From positions 333,235 through 397,234 of the forward strand of contig NZ_JARHTQ010000004.1 in NCBI RefSeq assembly GCF_029223525.1: a stretch of 64,000 nt of DNA, written 5' to 3'. Shown one piece after another: positions 28,506 through 37,400 of the stretch. The stretch is from Streptantibioticus ferralitis (GTDB lineage Bacteria; Actinomycetota; Actinomycetes; Streptomycetales; Streptomycetaceae). The position numbers and the translations under genes are program-made. Numbering within the stretch: the first letter of the stretch is position 1; every line of letters begins with the position of its first letter. The notes beneath the pieces are model-generated. The model searched no databases and had not been told where the DNA came from. It saw only the letters and a program-made list of their open reading frames with translations.

Positions 28506-29333
28506 TCCCGGCAGGTCGCACGCGCTGCGGCCCGCGGAGATCATGGCGGTTGACGGCTCACGACCGAGCGCGTTGAGGACCAGTGGGAAGCCCTCGGGTG
28601 TGAACTGGGGGCTCCAGGTACGGCAGGCCACCTGGCAGTAGGCCTTCGCCTCGAACAGGACGCTGGTGCACGAGTCGGGGCCATCCGCGTCGCGCAGCCA
28701 GAGCAGGCGGTCGCCGGGAGCGAGTCGCTCCTTGCCGTTGAGCACCCCGTTGGCGACGAGCCGCGACGCGTCGAGGTAGGGCACGGGGTCGACGTCGCCC
28801 CCGGCGTCCCCGTCGCTGAACCCGGCGGTGTCAGCGGGACGTTCCGCAGCGTAGATCTCCAACTGGTCGCCGGTGGAATGAGCTTGCCAGAGGTCGAGGG
28901 GCTGCCAGCCGCCGCCGGTCAGCGGTGCGGGCTGCGCCAGCAGTATGAACACCTCTCCTGCTTCCAGCGGCAGTACGATCCGATCCTGGCCCCCAATGGT
29001 GCGAATGTCTTCCGGCACCCAGGCATCGATCCCGTTGACCTCCAGCACGCATTCACGGACGGTCTCCACGGCCGACTCGATGGACGTGGTGAAGAACTCT
29101 CGACGTGGCGAGACTCGTTGCCCGTCCAGGCGCCGATGCACCAGCCGCTCGACGGCTGGCCAGCGCATGGTGAGCGCCCGGAAGCGGACCTCGAACGGCA
29201 GGGGCACGCCGCTGTGGTCGGACAGCTTCTTGGCACGCGCCTCCGGCAGCAGGGTCGTGAACCCGATCTTCACCATGTCAGGCATCGCCGGGTTGCTCAT
29301 GACGTAGACGAACCCGGTGTCGTGTGCGGTCAC
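28338..29333 (-). CDS. GIY-YIG (T5orf172/MUG113-like) nuclease family protein
   Basis: A 331-residue protein. The N-terminal GIY-YIG-like domain reads GFVYVMSNPAMPDMVKIGFT, followed by the conserved RFRALTMRWPAVERLVHRRL and REFFTTSIESAVETV, as in T5orf172 proteins of phages and mobile elements. The rest (about 130-260) is unassigned. The last 70 residues are read from the antisense strand of the methylase fragment, so the native stop has probably been lost and the tail is foreign. GTG 29333 places the domain at the extreme N-terminus. Activity against DNA is inferred from the family only. Confidence 0.75.
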   Translation of the reverse strand: MTAHDTGFVYVMSNPAMPDMVKIGFTTLLPEARAKKLSDHSGVPLPFEVRFRALTMRWPAVERLVHRRLDGQRVSPRREFFTTSIESAVETVRECVLEVNGIDAWVPEDIRTIGGQDRIVLPLEAGEVFILLAQPAPLTGGGWQPLDLWQAHSTGDQLEIYAAERPADTAGFSDGDAGGDVDPVPYLDASRLVANGVLNGKERLAPGDRLLWLRDADGPDSCTSVLFEAKAYCQVACRTWSPQFTPEGFPLVLNALGREPSTAMISAGRSACDLPGPRTWGPRPKVREEPAFPVPGPERWLPQLQPKSSRRPLSGEVPGVEKFGVRDAQMV

Positions 29334-29638
29334 CTGCGTATTCTGAGGTCAGTGCGACCACTGATGAAGGCGGTTCGCATAATTCCGGCCATGGCTGGGG
29401 TCGTTCATTGCCTAAGGGCCGGTTTAGGAACCGCGGCTTCGGCTCGGCTCCGAAGCCCGTCGCGACGCCCACCGAGACCGAGCTGTCGGCGATCCCGTCC
29501 TCGTGTGACGCCGGCGAATAGGCCGACCCTATCGCCATTGCTGACCGCGAGGCGGAGCTCCCACCGCGGCTGGAACTCGCAACTGTAGGGCCGATCTCGC
29601 GGGCGGCTGCGCGGGTAGCGCGCTCCGCTGCCCTGGTG
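29334..29638. other. Intergenic region
   Basis: About 300 bp. A short plus-strand frame (to 29521) encodes GRSLPKGRFRNRGFG and PKPVATPTETELSAIPSS, which has biased composition, but I cannot link it to a family. The region also has to hold the GIY-YIG promoter. Nothing else recognised. Confidence 0.3.
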
Positions 29639-30091
29639 TCACTGTGCGCCGGGGCCCACCTCCGCCCAGACGGTCTTGCCGCCCGGGGGATGCGGCTGGG
29701 TTCCCCAGCGGTCGGCCAACGCGGCGACGAGGAGCAGGCCGCGTCCGGACTCGCCATCGGGATCGGTGACGTGGACGGGCGAGGGCATGCGGTCTCCACG
29801 GGCGTCGGTCACCTCGATACGGAGCGTGCTGCTTGCCGCGTCCAGGACGAGCTCCACTCTGAAGTCCCGGCCCCGTACGCGGCCGTGCAGTGCGGCATTG
29901 GCGGCGAGCTCGGCGACGATCTGCTCGGCACGGTCCGCGATGTCGAACGGAACCTCCCAGGTGCGGAGTTGCTCGACCGTGAGCAGGCGGGCGAGGCGGG
30001 CTCCACGGCGTGTGGGGGAGAGGAGGACCGTGAATCGTCGAGCGGTCGAGGGTGCGGTGAGTGGTTGAACTTCCTGGATTCCGTGGTTCAC
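29639..30091 (-). CDS. Anti-sigma-factor-like ATP-binding protein (HATPase_c_2)
   Basis: A 150-residue GHKL-fold protein. The N-box is IVAELAANAALHG, the G1 box DARGDR and the G2 box GRGLLLVAALADRWG. There is no histidine-kinase phosphoacceptor domain. This is the RsbW/SpoIIAB-like type, present in many copies in Streptomyces and typically linked with the DUF5753 regulator/DUF397 pair found immediately to the right, in divergent orientation. It probably takes part in a small developmental or stress partner-switching circuit with those proteins. Confidence 0.92.
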   Translation of the reverse strand: MNHGIQEVQPLTAPSTARRFTVLLSPTRRGARLARLLTVEQLRTWEVPFDIADRAEQIVAELAANAALHGRVRGRDFRVELVLDAASSTLRIEVTDARGDRMPSPVHVTDPDGESGRGLLLVAALADRWGTQPHPPGGKTVWAEVGPGAQ

Positions 30092-30248
30092 ATCACTGAG
30101 CGTGTCCGAGTGGGCCTACCCTGACCAGGAGTGATTCGGGTACGCCGGGTGACTGTCCGGGTGCGCAGGGGTAGCTGTACGTGCGTACGGCCGTTACCCT
30201 GACACCGCTCCTCGGACGGCCCCGGTCGGTGGAGGGGACGGTGAAGAG

Positions 30249-31097
30249 GTGGCAGACCCGACGGACGAGGACGCGGGTGACGGCGCGGTGGATCTGTTCC
30301 GCGCGCTGGGACGACAGATCAAGCTGCTGCGCGAGCGAGCGGGGTTGACCCAGCGGGAACTGGGCCAACGGCTCGGGTATGGGGAGGAGACGATCTCCTC
30401 GGTCGAGCGGGGACGGCGGATTCCGCAGCCGGAGCTGCTGGACGCGGCGGACGAATTCCTCGGCGCGGGCGGGCTGTTGAGCGCGGCCAAGGAGGACGTG
30501 GAGCGGGCCAAGGCGAAGGCACGGGTTCGCCATCCGGCTTGGTTCAGGGATTATGCGCGGTTGGAGTCGGAGGCGGTTGAGCTTCACGAGTACGGCAACC
30601 ACGTGGTCCCTGGTCTGCTCAAGACCGAGGCGCACGCGCGAGCCTTGTTCGGTATGCGGATGCCGCTCCTTGACGAGCAGACGATCGAGCAGCGCGTCAC
30701 CGCACGTCTGGCTCGGCAGGAGCTACTGACCCGATGGCCCGCGCCCATCGTGACGTGCATCATCGAAGAGTCCGTGCTGCGGCGCCCAATCGGCGGACGC
30801 GAGGTACACCGAGGACAGCTGGAACAACTCCTCCAACTGGGCCAATTGCGAAGCCTGCAGCTCCAGGTGACGCCAATGGACCGCGCCGAGCACGCGGGCA
30901 TGGGCGGGCCCTTCATCCTGCTCACCCCGAACGGCCGCTCGCAGGTGGGATACCTGGAAGTCCAGAACGTCAGCAGGCTGATCACGGATCCGGAAGAGGT
31001 CCGTATGCTGGCCGCACGTTACGGCAGCATTAGGGCCCAGGCCCTTTCGCCCCGTGACTCCCTGACAGCGATCGAGAAGTTGCTGGGAGAAACATGA
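30249..31097 (+). CDS. Helix-turn-helix regulator with DUF5753 domain
   Basis: A 282-residue regulator with an N-terminal XRE-type helix-turn-helix (LRERAGLTQRELGQRLGYGE, about 20-75) and a C-terminal DUF5753 domain (YARLESEAVELHEYGNHVVP to the end), as in the WhiJ/AbaA-like proteins of Streptomyces. GTG 30249 has GGAGGGGA 10 bp upstream. It overlaps the DUF397 gene by 4 bp (ATGA), so both are translated together. Such pairs act as developmental or antibiotic-production switches in which the small DUF397 protein relieves the regulator. Confidence 0.95.
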   Translation: MADPTDEDAGDGAVDLFRALGRQIKLLRERAGLTQRELGQRLGYGEETISSVERGRRIPQPELLDAADEFLGAGGLLSAAKEDVERAKAKARVRHPAWFRDYARLESEAVELHEYGNHVVPGLLKTEAHARALFGMRMPLLDEQTIEQRVTARLARQELLTRWPAPIVTCIIEESVLRRPIGGREVHRGQLEQLLQLGQLRSLQLQVTPMDRAEHAGMGGPFILLTPNGRSQVGYLEVQNVSRLITDPEEVRMLAARYGSIRAQALSPRDSLTAIEKLLGET

Positions 31098-31300
31098 GCA
31101 CCGAGCATCCCGCACGTGTCCAGGCCGAACTCACCTGGTTCAAGAGCAGCCACAGCAGCAACGAAGGCGGGGCGTGTGTCGAGGTGGCCGTCACCGAAGA
31201 GACTGTCCATATACGGGACTCCAAGGACATGACAGGGCCTCAACTCACGGTCGGGCGAACGGAATGGGCGCGGTTCGTGCGCTTCGCCGCGCGCGGCTGA
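31094..31300 (+). CDS. DUF397 domain protein
   Basis: A 68-residue acidic protein with the complete DUF397 pattern: LTWFKSSHSSNEGGACVEVA, then VHIRDSKD and a terminal RTEWARFVRFAARG. It is coupled to the upstream regulator gene by an ATGA overlap. DUF397 proteins, including WhiJ partners, bind or antagonise the adjacent DUF5753 regulator. Confidence 0.95.
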   Translation: MSTEHPARVQAELTWFKSSHSSNEGGACVEVAVTEETVHIRDSKDMTGPQLTVGRTEWARFVRFAARG

Positions 31301-31333
31301 GCCCGCCCGTGGGCTCAGCCGCGAGGTGCGTCC

Positions 31334-32331
31334 TCAAGCGGTTTCGGGCCGTGCCGGATGGCGAGGGCCGTGGCCCGGGGGCGGAGTGAGGGTGGATGTG
31401 TAGTTCTCGGCGTCGACTAGCGGGGTGTCGAGGGAGACACCCAGCAGGGCCATCCGGTCGTACTCGGCGAGGACCAGGTCCTTGGTGCGGTTCGTGCCGT
31501 ACTTGGCGTTCTCGTTGTTCTTGAGGCCACCGCCTGAGTCGGACTGGAAGATCGAAGAGGTGTGCCATCTTCCCCTCGTACAGCGGCAGCATCCGCTTAC
31601 TGTTCCGCACGAACACATTCCCGTCGAGCTCCCACCTCTCGTCGGAATGATGCACCCGAAGCGCCCCTTGGGTGCCGCAATTGACGCGAACCGCTCCGCG
31701 AAAAGCTGGTCGGTCTGAAGGGAGTTGACACCCTTCACTGTCAAACCCTTCCTACACAACGGAAACGCCCCCGAGCTCCCCGCGAACAAGAACGTCGACT
31801 TAACCTTCCGCCGCTCGGCCCGACCCCGCTTGCCCGCCTCCGGGTTCTCCTCCTCCCACTCCGCGATCCGTGTACGCCGCGCCGTACCCGAGCTCTCGGC
31901 GATCGACGGCACAACAACGCTGAAGTACTTCTTGTCCTCGAAGTCGACCTTGTCCCAAGGCGGATTGCCGATCACACACGAGCCCACCCGGCCCACCCCG
32001 TAGCCGGGTCCACGTCCACGTCCACGTCCACACCCGCGCCAGCGCCGTCGCCCTCGGGAACCGTGAAGACCTCCGGAAACTCCAGGTGCCAGTGGAAGAA
32101 CCGGTACTCCCGCCTCAGCCGCCGGATCTCAACGTGGGTCGCATCCGAGGCGGCCGTACCAGCCGGGTCCTGAAGTGCCCGGACACATCCTGAGTGATCG
32201 CGGGCGGCGCGTCCTTGGACTTGTGCCACATGAACGCCGCGCACCACGCGTCGGCGACGTGCAGGGGTTCGGCTCCCGCCGACTACCGCGTCATCGGCTC
32301 CCGCTCGGTACGGGACGAGACAGAGCGCCAC
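31334..32331 (-). pseudogene. Decayed Eco57I/PglX-like DNA methyltransferase
   Basis: Pieces of one large N-6 adenine methyltransferase lie in successive frames on the minus strand: VADAWCAAFMWHKSKDAP (32195-32263), EYRFFHWHLEFPEVF, then the catalytic CVIGNPPWDKVDFEDKKYFS (NPPW motif), ADQLFAERFASIAAPKG-type text, MLPLYEGKMAHLFD, and a family-like end (YTSTLTPPPGHGPRHP). At least three frame changes and internal losses break it. It would have been the modification enzyme of a restriction or phage-defence system and is not functional here. Confidence 0.7.
32008..32031. repeat. Hexanucleotide microsatellite (GTCCAC x4)
   Basis: Four tandem copies of GTCCAC inside the methyltransferase relic. 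On the minus strand they encode an alternating Val-Asp run just before the NPPW motif. Confidence 0.9.
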
Positions 32332-32796
32332 TGGGACATGGCCGCGGCGTTAAGAGTCGCGCTCAGATCCCCGGCATCGAACGTGTGCAGCCTCCACTCT
32401 GCACATCGATTACCTGGCCACGGTAATTGCGCGTCGTTGCAGTTGATGGAGTCGGTCAATCTGGACCTCGACCTCCTCGGCGCGTGCGGTTCGCTGGTTC
32501 CAAAGGATTGCGAGCCACCGCAACGCGCAGGTGCGCTGTGCGACGTAGAACCTCCGCGCAGTCGCCGGGGTGACGGCTCCGAGCTGAGCGCCTCTTCTTG
32601 GAATCGATCGCCTTCTCCCTGGTAACGGGCTTGTCGGCGGCTCACAAAAAAACCACAAGAACGCTGCCTACGGTCGGTCAGCCCGCCACGTGCCCGCGGG
32701 CGGGCCTGTCCATGACGGGTCGTCCGCACTCAAGCTGGGGCGAGGCTCAACAGAGCGCAGCCCGTTCAGCCGCGTAGCGCAAACCTGGAGGACCGC
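32332..32796. other. Degenerate region upstream of the lipoprotein gene
   Basis: About 465 bp. A minus-strand frame (32410-32658) has a protein-like stretch (ALRWLAILWNQRTARAEEVE) that may be a further scrap of the restriction-modification system, but I cannot assign it. The right part must contain the promoter of the lipoprotein gene. Confidence 0.3.
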
Positions 32797-34641
32797 ATGT
32801 CGCACCTACTCTCGCGATGGCGCCGCCTCGGCGCCGCCGTCATCGCCAGCGCACTGACGGCCTGCGCGGCACCAGCCGCCGACACTACGTCCATCCTCGG
32901 TCAGCGCACCCCGACGCCCCGCCTTGGCCAGCGCATCGCGGTTCCGGCCTACATGCCAGCCAGCGACACCACGTCCTGGAACGAGCTGTCCAACGCCGGA
33001 TCCCAACTCGGGCTGCTGGATGGCGGCTTGGGCTCTAGCGCCATCAGTACCATTCGACACCACGGCACCAAGGTCGTCGGCTATGTCGACACTGGGTGGT
33101 TCGGCTTCAGGGGCAAACCGACCGCTGACGGCAGAACGGACGCGACCTCCTGGCTCGTGCAGGCCGAACAGGGCGTCGACGCGTTGTACTCCCGCTACGG
33201 AAGTTCGCTCGACGGCATATTCTTTGACGACGCCACCACCACCTGCGGGCCCCGCCCCGGCAGCTATGAGTACGTTGACTACTACCGTCGGCTCAATGAC
33301 TTCGTGCACACCACCCACCGCGGCAGTCTTACCGTGGCCAACCCCAACGCGCCGGTCCCGCAGTGCTACGAGAACGCCGCCGACGTGCTGGTCACCTTCG
33401 AGGGCACAGAAAGGGAATACCTCAACCCGTCTGCCGCCAACGCCCCCGTGCCCTGGCAACTGCACGGCGACCCAGACAAGTTCTGGAACATCGTCCACGA
33501 CGTGCGGCAGAGCGACCTGCCCAAGGTCATCACCAAGTCCAAGCAGAACAACGCCGGTTACCTCTACGCCACCGACCGCGCTGGGACGTCCGCGCCATAC
33601 CAAGCGATGCCGACTCCGAGCTACTTCAACACCGAACTCGCGGACTCCAAGGTCCCCGACAGCCAGACCCCGGTGACGCCTGGCGGGCTCACCGCCTCGT
33701 ACGCCACCGCCACCACGGCGACCCTCAGGTGGGCTTCGGCGCCGACCACGGGCGCGGTCGGCTACGACGTCTACGCGAACAACGTAAAGATCGGCTCGTT
33801 GCGCAATTCGTCCCCCAGCGCGGAGCAGTTCACCGCCACCGGACTGACTCCCGCGACCCGCTACACCTTCACCGTCCGGTCCCGCGATATGGCCGGCACG
33901 CAGTCCTCGGCCAGTCCCGGCACCACAGTGACCACCAGGTCGCCCGACGGCGTCGCGCCCACCGCGCCCAGAGGGCTGGCCGACAGCGACCTCAAGGCCA
34001 CGAGTACCACCCTCAGCTGGGCCGCTTCCACTCCCACTCCTTCCGCCGCCCTCGCCTCGTACGACGTCAGCGAGAACGGCACCCACCTGCTGACTCTCGC
34101 CCCCTCAACCACCAGGATCACCCTCGGCGGCCTCAACCCCGCGAAGACCTACTCCTTCACCGTCACCGCGACCGACACCACCGGCGCGGCCTCGGCCGCC
34201 TCCAACACCCTTTCGGTGACCACTCCGCCGCAACCTGCGGCACACATCGTGAACCCGTCCATCACCCACACCTCCAACGCCATCACCTTCCAGGCGAAAT
34301 ACACCCTCCCCTACACCGTCAAGAACGTCTTCATCGACACAGACGCCAACACCTCCACCGGCTGTGCAATCGCCACCGGAACAGCAGACATCGGTGCCGA
34401 CTACCGCATCGAGAACAACACCCTGTACCACTACGCGGGACAAACCGCCTCCTCCTGCAAATGGAGCCCCGTCACCTCCGTCACCCCGGTGATCACCGAC
34501 ACCGACGGCCTGCACACCTGGACGATCCCCATCAGCGCCCTCCACTTGCCAGGCAGCTCGATCAGCGCCATCTTCAACGGCTCGGACAGTTCCAACTCCC
34601 TCGGCGACTACAGCACCACGACTACGCTCACGCTCAGCTGA
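32797..34641 (+). CDS. Lipoprotein: spherulin-4/GH135-like glycosidase with two FN3 domains
   Basis: A 614-residue surface protein. The signal peptide ends in the lipobox LTAC (Cys23). Residues about 45-280 match the spherulation-specific family 4 / GH135 fold (AVPAYMPASDTTSWNEL, VVGYVDTGWFG, SSLDGIFFDDATTTCG, LTVANPNAPVPQCY). Characterised members cleave galactosamine-rich exopolysaccharide. The usual acidic pair FDE reads FDD. Two fibronectin type III domains follow (about 291-383 and 388-478), then an unassigned 135-residue C-terminal domain with a Cys pair. GGAGG precedes the ATG. It probably acts on an extracellular amino-sugar polymer, its own or a competitor's biofilm. Confidence 0.82.
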   Translation: MSHLLSRWRRLGAAVIASALTACAAPAADTTSILGQRTPTPRLGQRIAVPAYMPASDTTSWNELSNAGSQLGLLDGGLGSSAISTIRHHGTKVVGYVDTGWFGFRGKPTADGRTDATSWLVQAEQGVDALYSRYGSSLDGIFFDDATTTCGPRPGSYEYVDYYRRLNDFVHTTHRGSLTVANPNAPVPQCYENAADVLVTFEGTEREYLNPSAANAPVPWQLHGDPDKFWNIVHDVRQSDLPKVITKSKQNNAGYLYATDRAGTSAPYQAMPTPSYFNTELADSKVPDSQTPVTPGGLTASYATATTATLRWASAPTTGAVGYDVYANNVKIGSLRNSSPSAEQFTATGLTPATRYTFTVRSRDMAGTQSSASPGTTVTTRSPDGVAPTAPRGLADSDLKATSTTLSWAASTPTPSAALASYDVSENGTHLLTLAPSTTRITLGGLNPAKTYSFTVTATDTTGAASAASNTLSVTTPPQPAAHIVNPSITHTSNAITFQAKYTLPYTVKNVFIDTDANTSTGCAIATGTADIGADYRIENNTLYHYAGQTASSCKWSPVTSVTPVITDTDGLHTWTIPISALHLPGSSISAIFNGSDSSNSLGDYSTTTTLTLS

Positions 34642-34906
34642 CCCGCGCTGCGTCCGCACCTACTCGGTGCGCAGCGCAGCATCCGGTGCGCACCGGCTCG
34701 CCGATGCGGCGGACCGTTGCACTCGGCCCGGCCGACCTGGTAGTGCCAGCTACGTCCTGACGTGGCCGTCTCGGCCCAAGCCGGATCGGCGGTCTTGACC
34801 GCCCACCGGGCCGCGTACCGGGGCGGGTGTGGAAGGAGCCGTACGGAAATGACGTCTGGGCGCTGGTCGACGCCAGCCGCACTGCGAGCCACAGGGTCTT
34901 GTTCGG

Positions 34907-36316
34907 TCACTCCAGGTCGGACACCAGCTTGAGGACGGTTTTGAACAGTGCGTTGAGAGCTGCCCGGTAGGCGTGTTCGGGCGGGGCTGCGAAGCCGACG
35001 AGCAGGCCTGCGGGGCGTGCACTGGGGTCGACATAGAGTTCGGCAAGACCACGCAGAGCGAGTCCGTGCTGGGCGCAGACGGTCAGGATCTCTTGTTCCG
35101 GTGGCCAGTCGGAAGAGACGGTGAGCAGGGTGTGCAGGCCAGCGGGGACGCCGTGGGCGGTCAGTCCCGCGACGGTGGCCGCGTGTTCGAGAAGTAGTTC
35201 GCGCCGACGGCGGTAGCGCAGGCGGGCGGCACGGATGTGGCGGTCGTAGGCGTGGGTGGTGATGAAGTCGGCGAGGACGAGTTGGGACAGGGTCTCCGTG
35301 TACAGGTCGGCCTGCTTCTTTGCTTCTACGATCGGGTTCACCAGCTGGGGCGGCAGGGCCATCCAGGCCAGGCGTAGCGCGGGGCCGAGGGTCTTGGAGG
35401 CGGTGCCGCAGTAGACGGTTCGGTCAGGGGCGATGCCCTGGAGAGCACCGACGGGTTGACGGTCGTAGCGGTACTCGCCGTCGTAGTCGTCCTCGATGAC
35501 CAACCCACCGGATGAGCGCGACCAGGCACAGACGGCCTGCCGCCGGCCGGGATGGAGGGGGACTCCGGTCGGGTACTGGTGGGAGGGGGTGAGCAGCACG
35601 GCATCGATGCTTTGCGTGAGTGCGTCCACGCAGGCGCCGTGGGCGTCGACGGGCAGCGCTGGAGTGGTGAGTCCGGCGCGCTGGACGACGGCGCGGAAGA
35701 GGTTGTGGCTGGGATCCTCCACCGCCACGGTCCTCGCACCGTCCGCGGCCAGCACCCTGCTGAGCAGGCACAGGCCCTGGTAGTAGCCGGAGGTGATGAC
35801 GATGCGGTCGGGAGTGGTGATCACTCCGCGGGTGCGGCCGAGGTAGTCAGCGACCGCGGTGCGCAGTTCGATCCGGCCTTGCGGGTCTCCGGCGCCGAAC
35901 ATCTCGGGGCGGGAGTCGGCGAGTACCCGGCGCGTGGCGGCGAGCCACGCTCGGACGGGGAAGGTGCTGACGTCGGGAAGTCCTGGGCGCAGGTCATGAC
36001 GGGGACCTGTCGCTGCGGGGGCAGCGGATTCGGGCGGCATGGTGTTCGGTGGCATGTCTGCCACGGTGGTGCCCGACCCCGGCCGGGTGGTCAGGTATCC
36101 CTCCGCGACCAGTTGGTCGTAGGCGGCGGTCACCGTGCCGCGGGACAGTCCGAGTTCCGCAGCAAGCCCTCGGGTGGACGGCAGGAGCGTCCCGGCGGCC
36201 AGACGTCCCTGGCGGATTGCCTTGCGCAGCGCCGACTGCAGGCCGACGCGTCGGCCGCCTGCCGCGTCGAGATCGATATGCAGGTCCATCCGGGAGCCGG
36301 ACCAAGATTTCGGCAT
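34907..36316 (-). CDS. MocR-type regulator (GntR HTH + PLP aminotransferase domain)
   Basis: A 469-residue fusion. The GntR winged helix at about 20-85 (LPSTRGLAAELGLSRGTVTA) is followed by a fold-type I aminotransferase domain. The PLP-binding Lys lies in GTASKTLGPALRLAW, and VIEDDYDGEYRYD is the MocR signature. MocR proteins sense PLP or an amino compound and often control a divergent gene. Here that is the phosphoesterase 87 bp away, with a dyad between them. ATG 36316 starts nearest the DNA-binding domain, and upstream codons overlap the putative operator. Confidence 0.93.
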   Translation of the reverse strand: MPKSWSGSRMDLHIDLDAAGGRRVGLQSALRKAIRQGRLAAGTLLPSTRGLAAELGLSRGTVTAAYDQLVAEGYLTTRPGSGTTVADMPPNTMPPESAAPAATGPRHDLRPGLPDVSTFPVRAWLAATRRVLADSRPEMFGAGDPQGRIELRTAVADYLGRTRGVITTPDRIVITSGYYQGLCLLSRVLAADGARTVAVEDPSHNLFRAVVQRAGLTTPALPVDAHGACVDALTQSIDAVLLTPSHQYPTGVPLHPGRRQAVCAWSRSSGGLVIEDDYDGEYRYDRQPVGALQGIAPDRTVYCGTASKTLGPALRLAWMALPPQLVNPIVEAKKQADLYTETLSQLVLADFITTHAYDRHIRAARLRYRRRRELLLEHAATVAGLTAHGVPAGLHTLLTVSSDWPPEQEILTVCAQHGLALRGLAELYVDPSARPAGLLVGFAAPPEHAYRAALNALFKTVLKLVSDLE

Positions 36317-36318
36317 GG

Positions 36319-36344
36319 AACTGGATCTTATATCTGGTCCAGTT
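36319..36344. promoter_or_regulatory. Candidate MocR operator
   Basis: AACTGG (36319) and CCAGTT (36339) form a dyad around an AT-rich centre (TCTTATATCT). CTGGTCCAG inside it is itself palindromic, and CTGGATC/CTGGTCC are direct repeats, the mixed geometry reported for MocR sites. Confidence 0.55.
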
Positions 36345-36402
36345 GCCACCTAGCTTGAGACCGAAGGGATCAACAGACCCACTGTGACAAGGACTTACCG
36401 CG

Positions 36403-37158
36403 ATGACCGTGATCGCTCATCTCAGCGACACCCACATCGACAACTGGCCGCTCAGCATCGCACGCACCCGAGCCGTCGTGGACTACCTCAACGACCTGCC
36501 CTACGACCTCGACGCGATCGTGGTCACTGGAGACATCACCGACCATGGCCTACCGGCCGAATACGAGCTGGCCCGTGAGCTCTTCACCTGCCGGCACCCG
36601 GTGATGTTCTGTCCCGGCAACCACGACGAGCGTGACGCCTTCCGCAGACACCTGCTGGGCCAAGCCGGTTCGACGGCGCCGATCAATCAGGTACACCAGA
36701 CCGCCGGCGCGGTGATCGCCCTGTGCGACTCATCAGTGCCGGGCAAGGACGAGGGCTTCCTCTCGGACGAAACGCTGGCCTGGCTGGAAGACGTGCTGGC
36801 CCGAACCTCGGCCGGAGTGCCCGTGGTCGTCGGCTTCCACCACCCACCGGCCCGGTTGCACGTCCCCTTCATCGACAGCATCCGCCAGTTCGGGGCTGAG
36901 CGGCTCGCCGCACTTGCCGGCCGTCGTCGCAACCTCACAGCCTTCCTGTGCGGGCATGCGCATACAGCCGCGGCGACCGTCTTCGGCGAACGACCGCTGC
37001 TGGTGGCTCCCGGAGTCGTCTCCACACTCCGTCTGCCCTGGGAGCAGCACGCCTCTCCGCATGACCATGTCCACCTGGACCATCTGCCCGCACTCGCCTT
37101 CCACGTCCTCGGCGACGCAGGGGAGTTGACCACCCACTTCCGGCACGTCCACTTGTGA
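36403..37158 (+). CDS. Calcineurin-like metallophosphoesterase
   Basis: A 251-residue cytosolic enzyme with all five metallophosphoesterase motifs in order: HLSDTHID, GDITDHG, GNHDERD, HHPP and CGHAH. The spacing matches the CpdA/Icc (cyclic nucleotide phosphodiesterase-like) class. The substrate may be a cyclic nucleotide or a phosphomonoester/diester. The ribosome binding site is weak (AAGGA 9 bp upstream). It is divergent from the MocR gene and its stop overlaps the start of a truncated acetyltransferase, which suggests that the original operon was phosphoesterase plus GNAT. Confidence 0.92.
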   Translation: MTVIAHLSDTHIDNWPLSIARTRAVVDYLNDLPYDLDAIVVTGDITDHGLPAEYELARELFTCRHPVMFCPGNHDERDAFRRHLLGQAGSTAPINQVHQTAGAVIALCDSSVPGKDEGFLSDETLAWLEDVLARTSAGVPVVVGFHHPPARLHVPFIDSIRQFGAERLAALAGRRRNLTAFLCGHAHTAAATVFGERPLLVAPGVVSTLRLPWEQHASPHDHVHLDHLPALAFHVLGDAGELTTHFRHVHL

Positions 37159-37400
37159 CCGAACAACGCCGGTGCCGGAGAGCCGACTTGATCATCCACC
37201 GAGACGACAGGTACGAACTCGACACCATTGCCGAGCGGATCGGCCTTGATCGTGTCCACCGATGCCTCTCGACCGATACCTTCTGGGCGATCGGCCGGAG
37301 CAGGGAAACCGTCGAGCGCCGTACCCCCGGCACCGTAATCCAAAAAGTGCGCGGTGAGCGGGCTCGATGCGCGCACTCCGTGCTCTCTCAGCAGGCGTGA
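37155..37400 (+). pseudogene. GNAT acetyltransferase, N-terminal fragment
   Basis: GTG 37155 overlaps the phosphoesterase stop (GTGA). The first 55 residues (RDDRYELDTIAERIGLDRVH, then STDTFWAIGRSRETVERR) match the N-terminus of a common GNAT subfamily of about 140 residues. After that the text (TPGTVIQKVRGERARC) is unrelated and stops at 81 residues, before the acetyl-CoA motif. The junction near 37320-37345 marks a deletion or recombination point. Confidence 0.7.

Noticed and set aside
32008..32031. CRISPR-like or iteron repeat
   Set aside because: Four hexamers (GTCCAC) without spacers form a simple microsatellite within a decayed coding sequence.
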